Notes: generated from the sequence alone by a model not told the origin. A stretch of DNA of 64,000 nt from Saccharothrix sp. ALI-22-I (GCF_001984175.1 NZ_MTQP01000069.1:186001-250000), one strand, 5' to 3'. Positions 18,171 through 26,912 are shown, counted from the first letter of the stretch. A program made the numbers and translations.

Positions 18171-18437
18171 ACCCCCGGCTCACGCGACAGCTCGTCGGCC
18201 GCCACCGCGAAGTCCACCCCGATCCGTCCCTTGTGGAGGGTGACGGAGTGGGTGAACCTGGTGGCGGCGCCGCAGCCGGCAGTCCGCGACACCACGTCCG
18301 CGCTTGGGCCGGCGTGCCGACGATCGAGCGACGCGGGCTGTGACATCGCCCGGAGTGATCTTCACCTCATCGCCCGAATGGCCGCCCGAACGGACGAAAT
18401 TCACCCGCCGTAGAAAAATCTCGCTACGCTCGACCCA

Positions 18438-19577
18438 GTGCGAATCATCTTCTCCAGCCTCGGCTTACACGGACACACCTATCCCTTGGTGCCACTCGCG
18501 ATCGCCGCCCGCGAACTCGGCCACGACGTCATCTTCGTCACCGGACAAGCGTTCGCCAACGCGTTCAACGCGCGCGACATCGAGCACATCCCCGCCGGCC
18601 TGGACATGGCCGACGTGGCCGCAGCCGCGGGCGTCGACCCGCAGCACTCGCGGGAGGCCACGCCGGACCGGGTCTCGATGGTGTTCGGCTCGGTGCTGCC
18701 CCGCCGCTTCGCCGCCGACCTCAAGCCGATCCTCGCCGACCGCAAGCCCGACCTGGTCGTGCACGAACTGGCCAACCCCGGCGCGGGCCTGGCCGCGAAG
18801 ATCGCGGGTGTACCCGCGCTGTGCCACTCGTTCGGCCGCATGTGGTACGGCGACGTAGTCCTCGACGGCGCGTTGAAGCACCTGGTCGACTTCGCCGCCG
18901 AACTCGGCGTGGAGCTGGCCGAGGACGACCACATGATCCTCGGCAACCCGTACATCGACATCTGCCCGCCGTCGTTGCAGGACAAGGAGTTCCTGGCCAC
19001 GCAGACGAACCGCATCCTGCTGCGGCCGGTGCCGTTCGCCGATTCCGGTGAGCTGCCGTCGTGGGTCGTGGAACACCGCGAGCCGTTGGTGTACCTGACG
19101 TTGGGCACGGCGTTCGGCGAGGCGGGCGTGCTGCGCACCGCGATCGAGGGCCTGGCGACGTTGGACGCGCGGGTGCTCGTGGCCGCCGGTCCGACGGTCG
19201 AGGTGGGCGCGCTCGGCGAGCTGCCCGACAGCGTCGTCGTGCTGCCGTGGGTTCCGCAGGCCGACCTGCTCCCGCACGTGGACCTCGTGGTGCACCACGG
19301 TGGCAGCGGGACGACGATGGGCACGTTCGGTGCCGGCGTGCCGCAACTCGTCGTGCCGCAGGGCGCCGACCAGTTCAGCAACGCCAAGATGGTGGTCGAG
19401 GGCGGGTCGGGCGAGCAACTGCTGGGTGACGACGTGACCGCCGAGGCGATCGCCGCCAAGGCCCGGCACCTGCTCGCCGACGAGGCCGTGTTCGGTGCCG
19501 CCAAGGCGATCGCCGCCGAGGTGGCCGCCATGCCGTCACCGCATGATGTGGCCCGCACCTTGCCCGACTACGTCTGA
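18438..19577 (+). CDS. MGT-family (GT1) glycosyltransferase
   Basis: The 379-residue GT-B glycosyltransferase starts MRIIFSSLGLHGHTYPLVPL, with the acceptor-site His in GHTYP. Its nucleotide-sugar site includes VVLPWVPQADLLPHVDLVVH, HHGGSGTTMGTFGAGVPQL and PQGADQFSNA. This is the pattern of macrolide and antibiotic glycosyltransferases that use UDP- or TDP-sugars. It could decorate a natural product or inactivate a macrolide. No biosynthetic genes flank it. GTG at 18438 follows a short, relatively AT-rich leader. The gene is followed by a GC-rich hairpin. Confidence 0.87.
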   Translation: MRIIFSSLGLHGHTYPLVPLAIAARELGHDVIFVTGQAFANAFNARDIEHIPAGLDMADVAAAAGVDPQHSREATPDRVSMVFGSVLPRRFAADLKPILADRKPDLVVHELANPGAGLAAKIAGVPALCHSFGRMWYGDVVLDGALKHLVDFAAELGVELAEDDHMILGNPYIDICPPSLQDKEFLATQTNRILLRPVPFADSGELPSWVVEHREPLVYLTLGTAFGEAGVLRTAIEGLATLDARVLVAAGPTVEVGALGELPDSVVVLPWVPQADLLPHVDLVVHHGGSGTTMGTFGAGVPQLVVPQGADQFSNAKMVVEGGSGEQLLGDDVTAEAIAAKARHLLADEAVFGAAKAIAAEVAAMPSPHDVARTLPDYV

Positions 19578-19586
19578 ATCCCCTCC

Positions 19587-19631
19587 GCCCGCCCGCCTGG
19601 CCGCGCCCGCTCGGGTCGCGGTCGGGCGGGC
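19587..19631. terminator. GC-rich hairpin after the glycosyltransferase gene
   Basis: A 9-bp stem (GCCCGCCCG / CGGGCGGGC) starts 10 bases after the stop and has a 27-base loop that can itself partly pair. No T-tract follows. Confidence 0.45.
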
Positions 19632-19644
19632 ACGGCGGCGACTA

Positions 19645-19657
19645 CTTAAGTGTTAAG
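19645..19657. promoter_or_regulatory. Palindrome upstream of the SGNH hydrolase gene
   Basis: CTTAAGTGTTAAG is a perfect 5+3+5 inverted repeat in an AT-richer 193-bp leader. A second near-palindrome, TTGACCGGTTAA (19702-19713), has the central CG typical of LacI-family operators. Either could bind a regulator controlling the secreted hydrolase; none is encoded next to it. Confidence 0.35.
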
Positions 19658-19770
19658 CCGAACCACTCATCGCAACTCCCGCACTGCTCGTCGTGGCTTA
19701 CTTGACCGGTTAATTTGATCGCTGCCACCGTCGGCGACGCCACCAATGACGACGGCGTAGGAGGACCCTG

Positions 19771-20988
19771 ATGGCAAGACACGTCGGGAAGCTGGCCGTG
19801 ATAGCCGCGCTCGTGGCGACCGCCGCGGTGCAGCCGGCCGCCACCGCGCACGACCGGCCCTGGGTGGCCGGTTGGGCGGCGAGTCCCGTGGTCGGCAGCG
19901 AGATCCCGTGGAGCGACTGCCCGGCGGGCGAGGGTCTCGCCGACCAGACCGTGCGCAACGTGGTGTTCCTCAGCGCCGGCGGCGGTTCGGTCCGGGTCCG
20001 GTTGACCAACGCGTTCGGCACCACGCCGTTGCAGGTCGGACGTGCGTCGGTCGCGGTGCAGGCGTCCGGTGACGCGGCGGTGCCCGGCACGCTGCGCACG
20101 TTGACGTTCAAGGGCAGGCGGGGCGTCACGGTGCCGGTCGGCCAGGAGATCTTCAGCGACCCGGTCCCGCTCGAAGTGAAGGCGCTGTCCACCCTGCTGG
20201 TCAGCGCGTACGTGCCGCACGCCACCGGCCCGCTGACCAACCACCCGTTCACCGCGCAGGGCAACTACCTGGCGTCGGGCGACCGGACCGGCGTGCTGTC
20301 GGGCGGGTTCCAGGGCACGCCGTGCTGGATGGTCGTGGACGGCGTGGACGTCAAGCCCGCCAAGCGGGTCGCGGGCACGGTCGTGGCGTTCGGCGACTCG
20401 ATCACCGACACCGCCAACACCACCGGCAACGCCAACCGCCGCTGGCCGGACTTCCTGGCCCGACGGCTGAACGCGGTACCCGGCAGGACGCTGTCCGTGG
20501 TGAACGCGGGCCTGGGCGGCAACCGCCTCATCGCCGACCGCGACGAGCCGTACTGGGGCGTGGCGGGAGTGACGCGGGTGCAGCGGGACGTGCTGTCGCA
20601 GACCGGCGTGAAGGCGATGATCCTGCTGGAGGCGGTCAACGACATCGGCTACAGCGCCTCCGCCGAGGACCTGATCGCGGGCCACCGCAACGTCATCGCG
20701 CAGGCGCGGGCGAAGGGCGTGAAGGTGTACGGGGGCACGATCCTGCCGTTCAAGGGGTCGTTCATCTGGACCGCGGAGCGCGAAGCGACCTGGCGGACGC
20801 TGAACGACTGGATCCGCACCTCGGGCGAGTTCGACGGCGTGGTCGACTTCGCCGCCGCGACCGCCGTCCCCGGCGACCCGGCCACCCTCGACCCCGCCTA
20901 CGACAGCGGCGACCACCTGCACCCGAACGACGTGGGCACGGAAGCCATGGCGAACGCGATCGACCTGGCGATGCTGCTGCGGAGTTGA
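19771..20988 (+). CDS. Secreted SGNH/GDSL hydrolase
   Basis: The 405-residue exported esterase or acylhydrolase starts with a signal peptide (MARHVGKLAVIAALVATAAV, ending near TAHD). An N-terminal beta-rich domain (about 30-200) precedes the SGNH core. The core has GDSITD with the catalytic Ser near residue 208, Gly in AGLGGNRLI, Asn in EAVNDIG near 290 and the Asp/His dyad in SGDHLHPND near 382. It resembles actinomycete SGNH hydrolases that deacylate plant or fungal polysaccharide. A GGAGGACC ribosome-binding site precedes the ATG. A strong terminator follows. Confidence 0.9.
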   Translation: MARHVGKLAVIAALVATAAVQPAATAHDRPWVAGWAASPVVGSEIPWSDCPAGEGLADQTVRNVVFLSAGGGSVRVRLTNAFGTTPLQVGRASVAVQASGDAAVPGTLRTLTFKGRRGVTVPVGQEIFSDPVPLEVKALSTLLVSAYVPHATGPLTNHPFTAQGNYLASGDRTGVLSGGFQGTPCWMVVDGVDVKPAKRVAGTVVAFGDSITDTANTTGNANRRWPDFLARRLNAVPGRTLSVVNAGLGGNRLIADRDEPYWGVAGVTRVQRDVLSQTGVKAMILLEAVNDIGYSASAEDLIAGHRNVIAQARAKGVKVYGGTILPFKGSFIWTAEREATWRTLNDWIRTSGEFDGVVDFAAATAVPGDPATLDPAYDSGDHLHPNDVGTEAMANAIDLAMLLRS

Positions 20989-20998
20989 CGGAATGCGG

Positions 20999-21049
20999 CC
21001 GTGCTGTCCGGGAGGAGTCCGCTGTCGGCGAACGTCCCGGACAGCACGG
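20999..21049. terminator. Strong hairpin after the SGNH hydrolase gene
   Basis: A perfect 15-bp stem (CCGTGCTGTCCGGGA / TCCCGGACAGCACGG) with a 21-base loop starts 10 bases past the stop codon. Confidence 0.75.
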
Positions 21050-21098
21050 TCGCCCTGAGCGCACGATTGAGGTGTAATCGTGTAATCAGGAGGCGCCG

Positions 21099-22007
21099 AT
21101 GGACCCGCTGGACGCCTACTCGCAGGCGGTCATCGCCGTGGCGAAGTCGGTCACGCCGCACGTGGCCAGCCTGCGGATGCCGCGCGGCACGGGTTCGGCG
21201 GTGGTGTTCACCGACGACGGCTACCTGCTGACCAACGCGCACGTCGTGGGCAGCGCGCAGGCGGGCAAGGCGGTGTTCGCGGACGGCTCCGAGTCGGCGT
21301 TCACGGTGGTCGGCACCGATCCCCTGGCCGACCTGGCGGTGCTCAAGGCCGCGGCGGACGCGCCCGGTGCGGCGAAGTTCGGTGACGCCGACCGCCTCCA
21401 AGTGGGCCAACTCGTCATCGCGGTCGGGAACCCCCTGGGCCTGGCCGGCTCGGTGACCGCGGGCGTGGTGAGCGCGTTGGGCCGGGCGGTGCCGGTGAGC
21501 AGCGGCCGGGCGGGACGCGTGATCGAGGACGTGATCCAGACCGACGCGGCGCTCAACCCGGGCAACTCGGGCGGCGCGCTGGCCAACTCGGCGGGCGAGG
21601 TGGTCGGCATCAACACGGCGTTGGCGGGCATCGGCCTGGGGCTGGCGATCCCGATGAACAACACCACCCAGCGGATCCTGTCCACCCTGATGGTCGAAGG
21701 CCGTGTGCGTCGGGCCTACCTGGGTGTCGTCGGCGCTCCCGCTCCCCTGCCGGAGGCCGTCGCCGCCCGCACCGGGCAGAGCGCGGGGGTGCGGCTGGTG
21801 CACGTCGTGCCCGGTGGTCCGGCGGAGCAGGCGGGACTGCGTGACGGCGACCTCGTGCTGAGCGTGGCGCGGACGGCGGTCAGCGACGCCCAGGGCATCC
21901 AGCGGCAGCTGTTCGCCGAGGCCATCGGCCTACCGCTGCCGGTCACCGTCCTGCGCAACGGCGCGATGGTCGACGTCATCGCCACGCCGACCGAACTCAC
22001 CACCTAA
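21099..22007 (+). CDS. HtrA/DegP-like trypsin-fold protease with PDZ domain
   Basis: The 302-residue S1C-type serine protease shows His in LLTNAHVVGSA (about residue 47), Asp in TDPLADLAVLK (about 75) and Ser in NPGNSGGAL (about 155), then one PDZ domain (about 200-300; GVRLVHVVPGGPAEQAGLRD). Unlike most actinobacterial HtrA proteins, it has no signal peptide or transmembrane anchor, so it is predicted to be cytoplasmic, perhaps a protein-quality protease. ATG at 21099 has a GGAGGCG ribosome-binding site. Its 3' end overlaps the convergent GNAT gene by 78 bp. Confidence 0.88.
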   Translation: MDPLDAYSQAVIAVAKSVTPHVASLRMPRGTGSAVVFTDDGYLLTNAHVVGSAQAGKAVFADGSESAFTVVGTDPLADLAVLKAAADAPGAAKFGDADRLQVGQLVIAVGNPLGLAGSVTAGVVSALGRAVPVSSGRAGRVIEDVIQTDAALNPGNSGGALANSAGEVVGINTALAGIGLGLAIPMNNTTQRILSTLMVEGRVRRAYLGVVGAPAPLPEAVAARTGQSAGVRLVHVVPGGPAEQAGLRDGDLVLSVARTAVSDAQGIQRQLFAEAIGLPLPVTVLRNGAMVDVIATPTELTT

Positions 22008-22562
22008 CGCCATCGCGAACCGCCGGCAGACGTGCACGCGCGCGAACTCCCGCCGCAACCGGTCCTCGTCGACCAGGTCGGCGTGCAGAAAGGCCTTCGC
22101 CAGGCGCAGACCGGGGTGCTGGGCGGCGACGGCACGGGCCGGTTCGTCGGCACGCGTGTAGTGGTCGGCGATCACGTGCACGTAGTGGTCGCTCTCGGTG
22201 AAGCCCATGGCGCGGTACCAGCGCAGCGTCGCCGGGTCGTCACGGGTCCAGGCGTCGAGGGTGGTCGCGCCGAGCGCGCCGGCGCGGGCCCGTGCCCGGG
22301 ACAGCAGCGCGCCGCCGATGCCCCGGTGCTGGTGATCGGGGTGGACGGCGACCGTGTCGATGGTGGCCAGGTCACCCTCGACGGCCACGTCGAGGACGCC
22401 GACGACCACCGGGCCGTCCACCGCGACCAGTTCCACGCCGGACACCTCGGGTTTCGCCGGGAGGACCGAGTCGTAGAAGGACGCGCCGAGGAACGACAGC
22501 ACCCGACACCGCAACCACGACGGTTCGTCCCCGGCAACGTAGTCGCGCACCTGGTACCCCAT
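21930..22562 (-). CDS. GNAT-family N-acetyltransferase
   Basis: The 210-residue protein contains a complete GNAT core: a TIDTVAVHPDHQHRGIGGAL acetyl-CoA loop near residues 67-86 and LRWYRAMGFTESDHYVHVIA after it. The last 26 residues, antisense to the end of the protease gene, look non-conserved; a shorter ancestral C-terminus is likely. The substrate is unknown. The ATG at 22562 starts MGYQVRDYVAGDE. Confidence 0.8.
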   Translation of the reverse strand: MGYQVRDYVAGDEPSWLRCRVLSFLGASFYDSVLPAKPEVSGVELVAVDGPVVVGVLDVAVEGDLATIDTVAVHPDHQHRGIGGALLSRARARAGALGATTLDAWTRDDPATLRWYRAMGFTESDHYVHVIADHYTRADEPARAVAAQHPGLRLAKAFLHADLVDEDRLRREFARVHVCRRFAMALGGEFGRRGDDVDHRAVAQDGDRQR

Positions 22563-22675
22563 CGCGACAGCTTGCCCGATCGATGTTCCGGGGGCGTACC
22601 GATTTCTCTAACGCGGCACGGCAACCATTCACCGCTCCCGACTGGTAGTACCGGGGTCGGACGAGGTGAGGGGCC

Positions 22676-22918
22676 GTGGTGGTGGGATTACCCGAGGGGT
22701 TCGAGGAGTTCGTGGCCGGGGCGTCACCACGCCTGCTGCGCACGGCCTTCCTGCTGACCAGGGACATGGGGCACGCCGAAGACCTGTTGCAGACCGCGCT
22801 CGCGCGGTACTGGTGCTGCGGTTCTACGAGGACCTGACCGAGGCACAGGTGGCGGTGACGCTCGGGGTGTCCGTCGGAACGCACCAGCGGCGACTGGGCC
22901 GTGTGGCTGATGTAGTAC
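22676..22918 (+). pseudogene. SigE-family sigma factor remnant with internal deletion
   Basis: From GTG at 22676 the frame encodes a sigma-2 start: GFEEFVAGASPRLLRTAFLL then TRDMGHAEDLLQTALARYW. It stops at 22838. In another frame the sequence resumes as RAVLVLRFYEDLTEAQVAVT then LGVSVGT, the sigma-4 core. The middle of the gene (rest of sigma-2 and linker) is gone. The end after SVGT is also degraded. The junction lies inside GCGCGGTACTGG (22803-22814), which makes sense in both frames. A complete member of this family is at 30461-30961. Confidence 0.8.
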
Positions 22919-22968
22919 CGGTGCCCACGGGGCGATGGCCGGTCGGCGGGCTGTGACAGGATCAGGTC

Positions 22969-23274
22969 ATGGCCATCGAGGTGCACGACGTTCCCGAAGA
23001 GAAGCACTTCGCCGCCGTGGTCGACGGCACGCCGGCCGGCAAGGCGGTCTACATCCGCACGCCGGAGCTGATCGTGTTCACCCACACCGAGGTCGACCCG
23101 GCGTTCGAGGGCAAGGGTGTGGGCAGCGCCCTGGCCCGTGCCGCGCTGGACCAGGCGCGGGCGTGGGAGCTGCGCGTGCTGCCGTTGTGCCCGTTCATCA
23201 AGGGCTACATCGAGCGGCACCGCGAGTACGTGGACATCGTCTACAGCACCCCGAGCACCACCGCCGTCGACTGA
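22969..23274 (+). CDS. YidJ/YjdJ-type minimal GNAT acetyltransferase
   Basis: This 101-residue protein matches the small GNAT-like family, which acts on unknown targets. Landmarks are GKAVYIRTPELIVFTHTEVD, the acetyl-CoA loop FEGKGVGSALARAALDQAR (about residues 45-63) and LPLCPFIKGYIERHREYVD. Family members are typically 90-110 residues, so it is complete. ATG at 22969 follows AGGATCAGG. It lies just right of the sigma remnant. Confidence 0.88.
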   Translation: MAIEVHDVPEEKHFAAVVDGTPAGKAVYIRTPELIVFTHTEVDPAFEGKGVGSALARAALDQARAWELRVLPLCPFIKGYIERHREYVDIVYSTPSTTAVD

Positions 23275-23323
23275 CCGCGGAAACCCGATGGGATTCTCGC
23301 CGCGGTCGCGGCAGAATCCGCCC

Positions 23324-23785
23324 ATGAGCAACGAGGCGAGACGTGCCGCGGTGGCGGCCCTGGCCGCACTCGCGGGCAGCCCCGACTACCGCGACCGGGC
23401 GGACGCCGGCCACGGTCTGGCCGGCTTCGCCGAGATGCCCGAGGCCCGGCCGACGCTGCGGGAACTCGTGCTCGACGCCGGCAACACGTTCGTCACCCGG
23501 GTGACGGCGGGAGCTCTGCTCCGACGCCGGGACGCGGCCGGGTTCGAGACGGTCGCCTCGGCCTTCGCCGACGCCGACGACAACCACGCGGATTGGATTC
23601 ACACCGCGGTGCTCGACGTGTTCATCCTGTCCTCGCGCGAACGGGACGCTGCGGTGCGGGAGTGCACGGCGCTGACCCAGGACCCCGACGAACAGGTGCG
23701 CCGCGGCGCGGACAAGCTGATCGCCTCGCTCACCAAGTTCAACACGGTTCTCCGCCCCGCCGAGGACGGGCCACCGGCCACGTGA
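23324..23785 (+). CDS. HEAT-repeat-like hypothetical protein
   Basis: The 153-residue protein is almost all helical. Paired amphipathic helices (RAAVAALAALAGSPDYRDRA, FVTRVTAGALLRRRDAAGF, VRRGADKLIASL) look like HEAT/armadillo repeats. Similar short proteins are common in actinobacteria and have no assigned role. It starts 49 bp after the GNAT gene in the same direction, so they may form a small operon. Confidence 0.7.
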   Translation: MSNEARRAAVAALAALAGSPDYRDRADAGHGLAGFAEMPEARPTLRELVLDAGNTFVTRVTAGALLRRRDAAGFETVASAFADADDNHADWIHTAVLDVFILSSRERDAAVRECTALTQDPDEQVRRGADKLIASLTKFNTVLRPAEDGPPAT

Positions 23786-23798
23786 GCCCGGGCTGGTC

Positions 23799-24404
23799 TC
23801 AGCGGAACGGGGCGGTGAAGCAGGCCAGCCGCGCGCCCGCGCTGCCCGCCCGGCCGTGTTCGGTCGCGGTCGTCGGCTGCTCGTGCAGCACGATCGAGGA
23901 CGGCACGCGGTCGTCGAAGACGAACGGCACCGTGGTCTCGGCCGAGCCGTTGCCCTGGCCGTCGGTGGTGAGGTCGAGCCAGATCTCGTTGCGCGGGTTG
24001 GCGTAGGCCGGGTCGACCGACGGCCGGTCCGGTGTGGCGGCGGGGTCGACCTCGTGCTGGAAGTGCGGACCGGCGTCGGCGCCGTTGCGGCCGCACGGCT
24101 CGGTGTGCGCGTGGACGGCGTAGCCGCGGTTGGGTTGCAGCAGCTCGGTGGACAGGCGCACGGTCGTCATGCCGTCGGCCTCGACCACTTCCAGCTCCAA
24201 CTCCGCACCAGGGGGCGCGGCGGCCGTGTCGTAGGTGAACGCGGTGTCGGCCGCCTCGGCCGGGGCGAGGATCCCGATCTGCCGGGTGCCCACCTCCGGC
24301 TCGGACACCCTGGTGGTCTGCTGGGGTCGCCCCGGTTCGGACTCGCCGCCGCACCCCACCGCGGCGCAGAGCGCGGCGACGACGATGCCGATGCCGATGC
24401 GCAT
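23799..24404 (-). CDS. SodC-like (Cu/Zn superoxide dismutase family) lipoprotein
   Basis: The 201-residue protein has a lipoprotein signal (VVAALCAAVGCGG, lipid-modified Cys at about 18). Its core resembles the Cu/Zn-SOD beta-barrel: RGYAVHAHTEPCG (two His of the copper site), GPHFQHEVDP, NEIWLDLTTDGQGNG and SSIVLHEQPTT, and it ends with GSAGARLACF. The His set is close to, but shorter than, classic SodC, so dismutase activity is likely but not certain. It is anchored outside the membrane. The neighbouring NlpC/P60-like gene is divergent. Confidence 0.8.
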   Translation of the reverse strand: MRIGIGIVVAALCAAVGCGGESEPGRPQQTTRVSEPEVGTRQIGILAPAEAADTAFTYDTAAAPPGAELELEVVEADGMTTVRLSTELLQPNRGYAVHAHTEPCGRNGADAGPHFQHEVDPAATPDRPSVDPAYANPRNEIWLDLTTDGQGNGSAETTVPFVFDDRVPSSIVLHEQPTTATEHGRAGSAGARLACFTAPFR

Positions 24405-24613
24405 GCCGGTTCCCTTCCACGTCCGTCTGGATCACCACCCGACCAACCGGGCCACTCCGCATGAAACCGCGTGAAACCGCGTCACGCGCGCCCACGTCCG
24501 AGAGACCACTCCGCCGAGTGGTTTTGGCGCTATTCCGGAGAACTTCGGGGAACCTGCGGTTTGCCCACGCCGCGGGCACAGTCCCGCGGCACCCCGACCC
24601 CGAAGGGGATTCG

Positions 24614-25132
24614 ATGAAATACCGCACCTTGATCGCCGTCCTGGCCTGCGCGGCGGCGTTCCAGGCACCGGTCGCGCACGCGGCCGACGGCCCCGGCCCG
24701 AAGGCCGCCTGCGGCACCACGCCGGAGAACCGCGTGACGTCACGCAGTGAGACACAGGCCCGATCGCAGTCCTGGTTGGACGCTCGGGTGCCCTACAGCC
24801 AGCGGGCCTGCTACCAGAACCAGTACGGCAGCTACCGCACCGACTGCTCCGGCTACATCTCGATGGTGTGGGGCCTGACCCACTCCCGCACCACGGCCAC
24901 GCTCCGCGAGATCTCCACCGTGGTGGCCCGCGCCGACCTGCGGCCCGGTGACGCCCTCACGTCCGCCTACCACGCGGCGCTGTTCGTGCGCTGGGCGGAC
25001 GGGGCGAGGTCGGAGCCGGTCGTGCGCGAGCAGACCGGCCCCGACGGCGCGCCGCCCGTGGAGCGGAAGTGGTCGGCGGCCACGGCGAGCAAGTACACGC
25101 CGATCCGCTACCACCGGATCGTGGAGAACTGA
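24614..25132 (+). CDS. Secreted NlpC/P60-like protein
   Basis: The 172-residue protein has a Sec signal peptide (MKYRTLIAVLACAAAFQAPV, cleavage near AHA-AD). A papain-like segment follows, with the catalytic Cys in YRTDCSGYISMVWGL (about residue 78) and His in SAYHAALFVRWAD (about 118). This layout matches small NlpC/P60-superfamily amidases or peptidases, often acting on cell-wall peptides. It is shorter than typical P60 enzymes. The ATG lies after AAGGGGATTCG. Confidence 0.72.
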   Translation: MKYRTLIAVLACAAAFQAPVAHAADGPGPKAACGTTPENRVTSRSETQARSQSWLDARVPYSQRACYQNQYGSYRTDCSGYISMVWGLTHSRTTATLREISTVVARADLRPGDALTSAYHAALFVRWADGARSEPVVREQTGPDGAPPVERKWSAATASKYTPIRYHRIVEN

Positions 25133-25135
25133 GCG

Positions 25136-25798
25136 TCAGCCGGTCTGGCAGGCCACGCCGTTCAGGGTGAACGCGGTCGGCTTGGAGTTGGCGCTCGTCC
25201 AGCTGCCGATGAACCCGAACGAGACCGCGCCGCCCGGCGCGATGGTGCCGTTCCAGAACGCGTTGCGCACGTTCACCGCGGGGCCGTCCCGGGTGGACAC
25301 CGCCCCGGAGGTGGGTGATCCGCTGACCGTCCGCAAAGGACCAACCGACCGTCCACGGCGTGACGGCGGTGGTGCCCCGGTTGGTGACGCGGACCTCGCC
25401 CTGGAAACCGCCCTGCCATTGGCCGACGGTCGTGTACGCGACCGTGCAGGTGGCCGGCGGCGCGGTCGTGGTCGTCGTTGTGGTTGTTGTTGTGGTTGTT
25501 GTGGTGGTGGTTGTGGTGGGCCCGCCGATCTGGCTCGGGTCCACCACACCCCAGTCGCGGGCACGTCCTTCTCGGCCAGCACCGCCAGCAGTTCCGCCGT
25601 GCCGGCCGGGTGCGGCCCGTCGTCGAAGGTCAGCGCGACCACCTTCTCCGTGGTGTCGACCGCGCTGGTCAGGCCCCCGAAGAACTGGAAGTCGCGGGCG
25701 TTGGCCAGACGCCACAAGCCGAAGCCGCTCAACGGCACCAGCACCACCACGACGACGACCACCACGACCATCCACCTGCGCACCCGAAAACGCCGCAT
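25136..25798 (-). pseudogene. Collapsed polysaccharide deacetylase-CBM2 gene
   Basis: The start MRRFRVRRW is followed by a poly-Val membrane helix and then the beginning of a NodB deacetylase domain (EKVVALTFDDGPHPAGTAEL, metal-binding TFDD). About 30 residues in, the deacetylase stops. A second frame gives a poly-Thr linker and the first half of a CBM2 module (TTVGQWQGGFQGEVRVTNRG, TPWTVGWSFADGQRI). The second CBM2 half (VRNAFWNGTIAPGGAVSFGF) returns to the first frame. So most of the catalytic domain is deleted and two frame changes are present. The ancestor was probably a membrane-anchored chitin- or xylan-deacetylase binding cellulose or chitin. Confidence 0.78.
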
Positions 25799-25878
25799 GG
25801 CCCACGATCATGTCGGACGGGGACGCGGCGTTCGCGCCCGTCCCCTTGCCGCTGTTGCCGATCCGGCGAGGCCGACGC

Positions 25879-26796
25879 TCAGTTCTCGCAGCCGATGCCG
25901 TCGTTGTCGTTGCCGTCCAAGCCGTACTCGTCCGGGCCGATGATGGTGATCGGGCCGCGCACGTACGCGGGACCGTTGCCGGAGCCGCCCGCGCAGTCGA
26001 CGTCGGACGCGATGGGCACGCACGGGGTGTAGCTGGTGTGGCAGCCCTGGGCGGGTGCGGGCGGCGCCGGGGGCGGCGGGGCCTGGGTGGCGGTGTTCGG
26101 CTGGGGGTTGGGCTGCGGGTTCGGCTGAGGTTTGGGCTGCGGCTGGGGCTGCGGGGCGGGCTGGGCGACGGTCGTGGTCGTTGTGGTGGTCGTCGTCGTG
26201 GTGGTCGTGGTGGTGGTTGTCGTCGGCACGGTGGTGGTCGTGGTGACGGGTGTGGTGGTCTTGGTCGTGGTCAGGGCGGCGGCCGGGTTGGTGGGTGTTG
26301 AGTCGTCCGCCAGGGCGCCGATGACGACGAACAGGGACACCACGGCCCCTACGGCGATCCACACCGGACGGCGGGATTTGCGTTTCGCCGGCGGGGTGAA
26401 GACCGTGGGCTGCTGGGGCGCCGCGATGATGCCCGACGTGTCGCGCGGCAGGTGGAGCACGACCTCCAGGCCGCGGTTCCCGAGCTGGACCACGGCCTCG
26501 CAGCCCGGTCTGCCGCCACGGTTGATGACCTGGCCGAGCACGTCGGCGTAGCGCCGCGACATCAGGTACGTGAGCTCGCCGACGCGCTGCCCGTCCAGCC
26601 GGACCTCGATGGCGTACTGGCCGCGGTACTTGCCCGAGTCGATGGTGCACCAGGCCAGTTCGACGGCGACGTGCCGCTGCCCGCCGGGCGCGACGGCGTA
26701 CCGGGACAGCCAGTCCTGGTGGTTCTCCTCCCTGGTCACGGTCACGGAGACCCCGGCCTCCAGCATGTCCAGACCGACTGCCGAGTTCTCGATCAC
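25879..26796 (-). CDS. Membrane protein with poly-Thr/Pro stalk and excalibur-like C-terminus
   Basis: This 305-residue protein has a cytoplasmic N-terminal alpha/beta domain (about 1-125; WCTIDSGKYRGQYAIEVRLD, GELTYLMSRRYADVL). One transmembrane helix (about 147-165, VWIAVGAVVSLFVVIGAL) is followed by a Thr-rich and PQPQP-rich stalk. A Cys-rich C-terminal domain ends in EYGLDGNDNDGIGCEN, an excalibur-type calcium-binding motif (DxDxDGxxCE). The topology suggests an inside sensor and an outside calcium or wall-binding tip. The GTG start at 26796 follows GGGGAG. The N-terminal domain may relate to HIRAN-like folds (guess). Confidence 0.75.
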   Translation of the reverse strand: MIENSAVGLDMLEAGVSVTVTREENHQDWLSRYAVAPGGQRHVAVELAWCTIDSGKYRGQYAIEVRLDGQRVGELTYLMSRRYADVLGQVINRGGRPGCEAVVQLGNRGLEVVLHLPRDTSGIIAAPQQPTVFTPPAKRKSRRPVWIAVGAVVSLFVVIGALADDSTPTNPAAALTTTKTTTPVTTTTTVPTTTTTTTTTTTTTTTTTTVAQPAPQPQPQPKPQPNPQPNPQPNTATQAPPPPAPPAPAQGCHTSYTPCVPIASDVDCAGGSGNGPAYVRGPITIIGPDEYGLDGNDNDGIGCEN

Positions 26797-26912
26797 TGCG
26801 CACTCCCCTGACGCCGTACGGATGTACGCCGGTCATCGGTGGGGTGCACCAGGCGTTACCGCCGGACGCGGTGCGTAGCGGATCGGTGACGGTCGGTTCG
26901 CGGACCGCGGGG

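Noticed and set aside
18167..18330. Left-reading fragment containing TRFTHSVTLHKGRIGVDF
   Set aside because: It vaguely resembles the end of an SRPBCC-type domain, but it is only about 40 codons with no clear start, and the similarity is too weak to call even as a remnant.
22641..22921. Direct repeats GTAGTACCGG flanking the sigma remnant, as for a transposon footprint
   Set aside because: Only 10 bp, no terminal inverted repeats or transposase nearby; likely coincidence.
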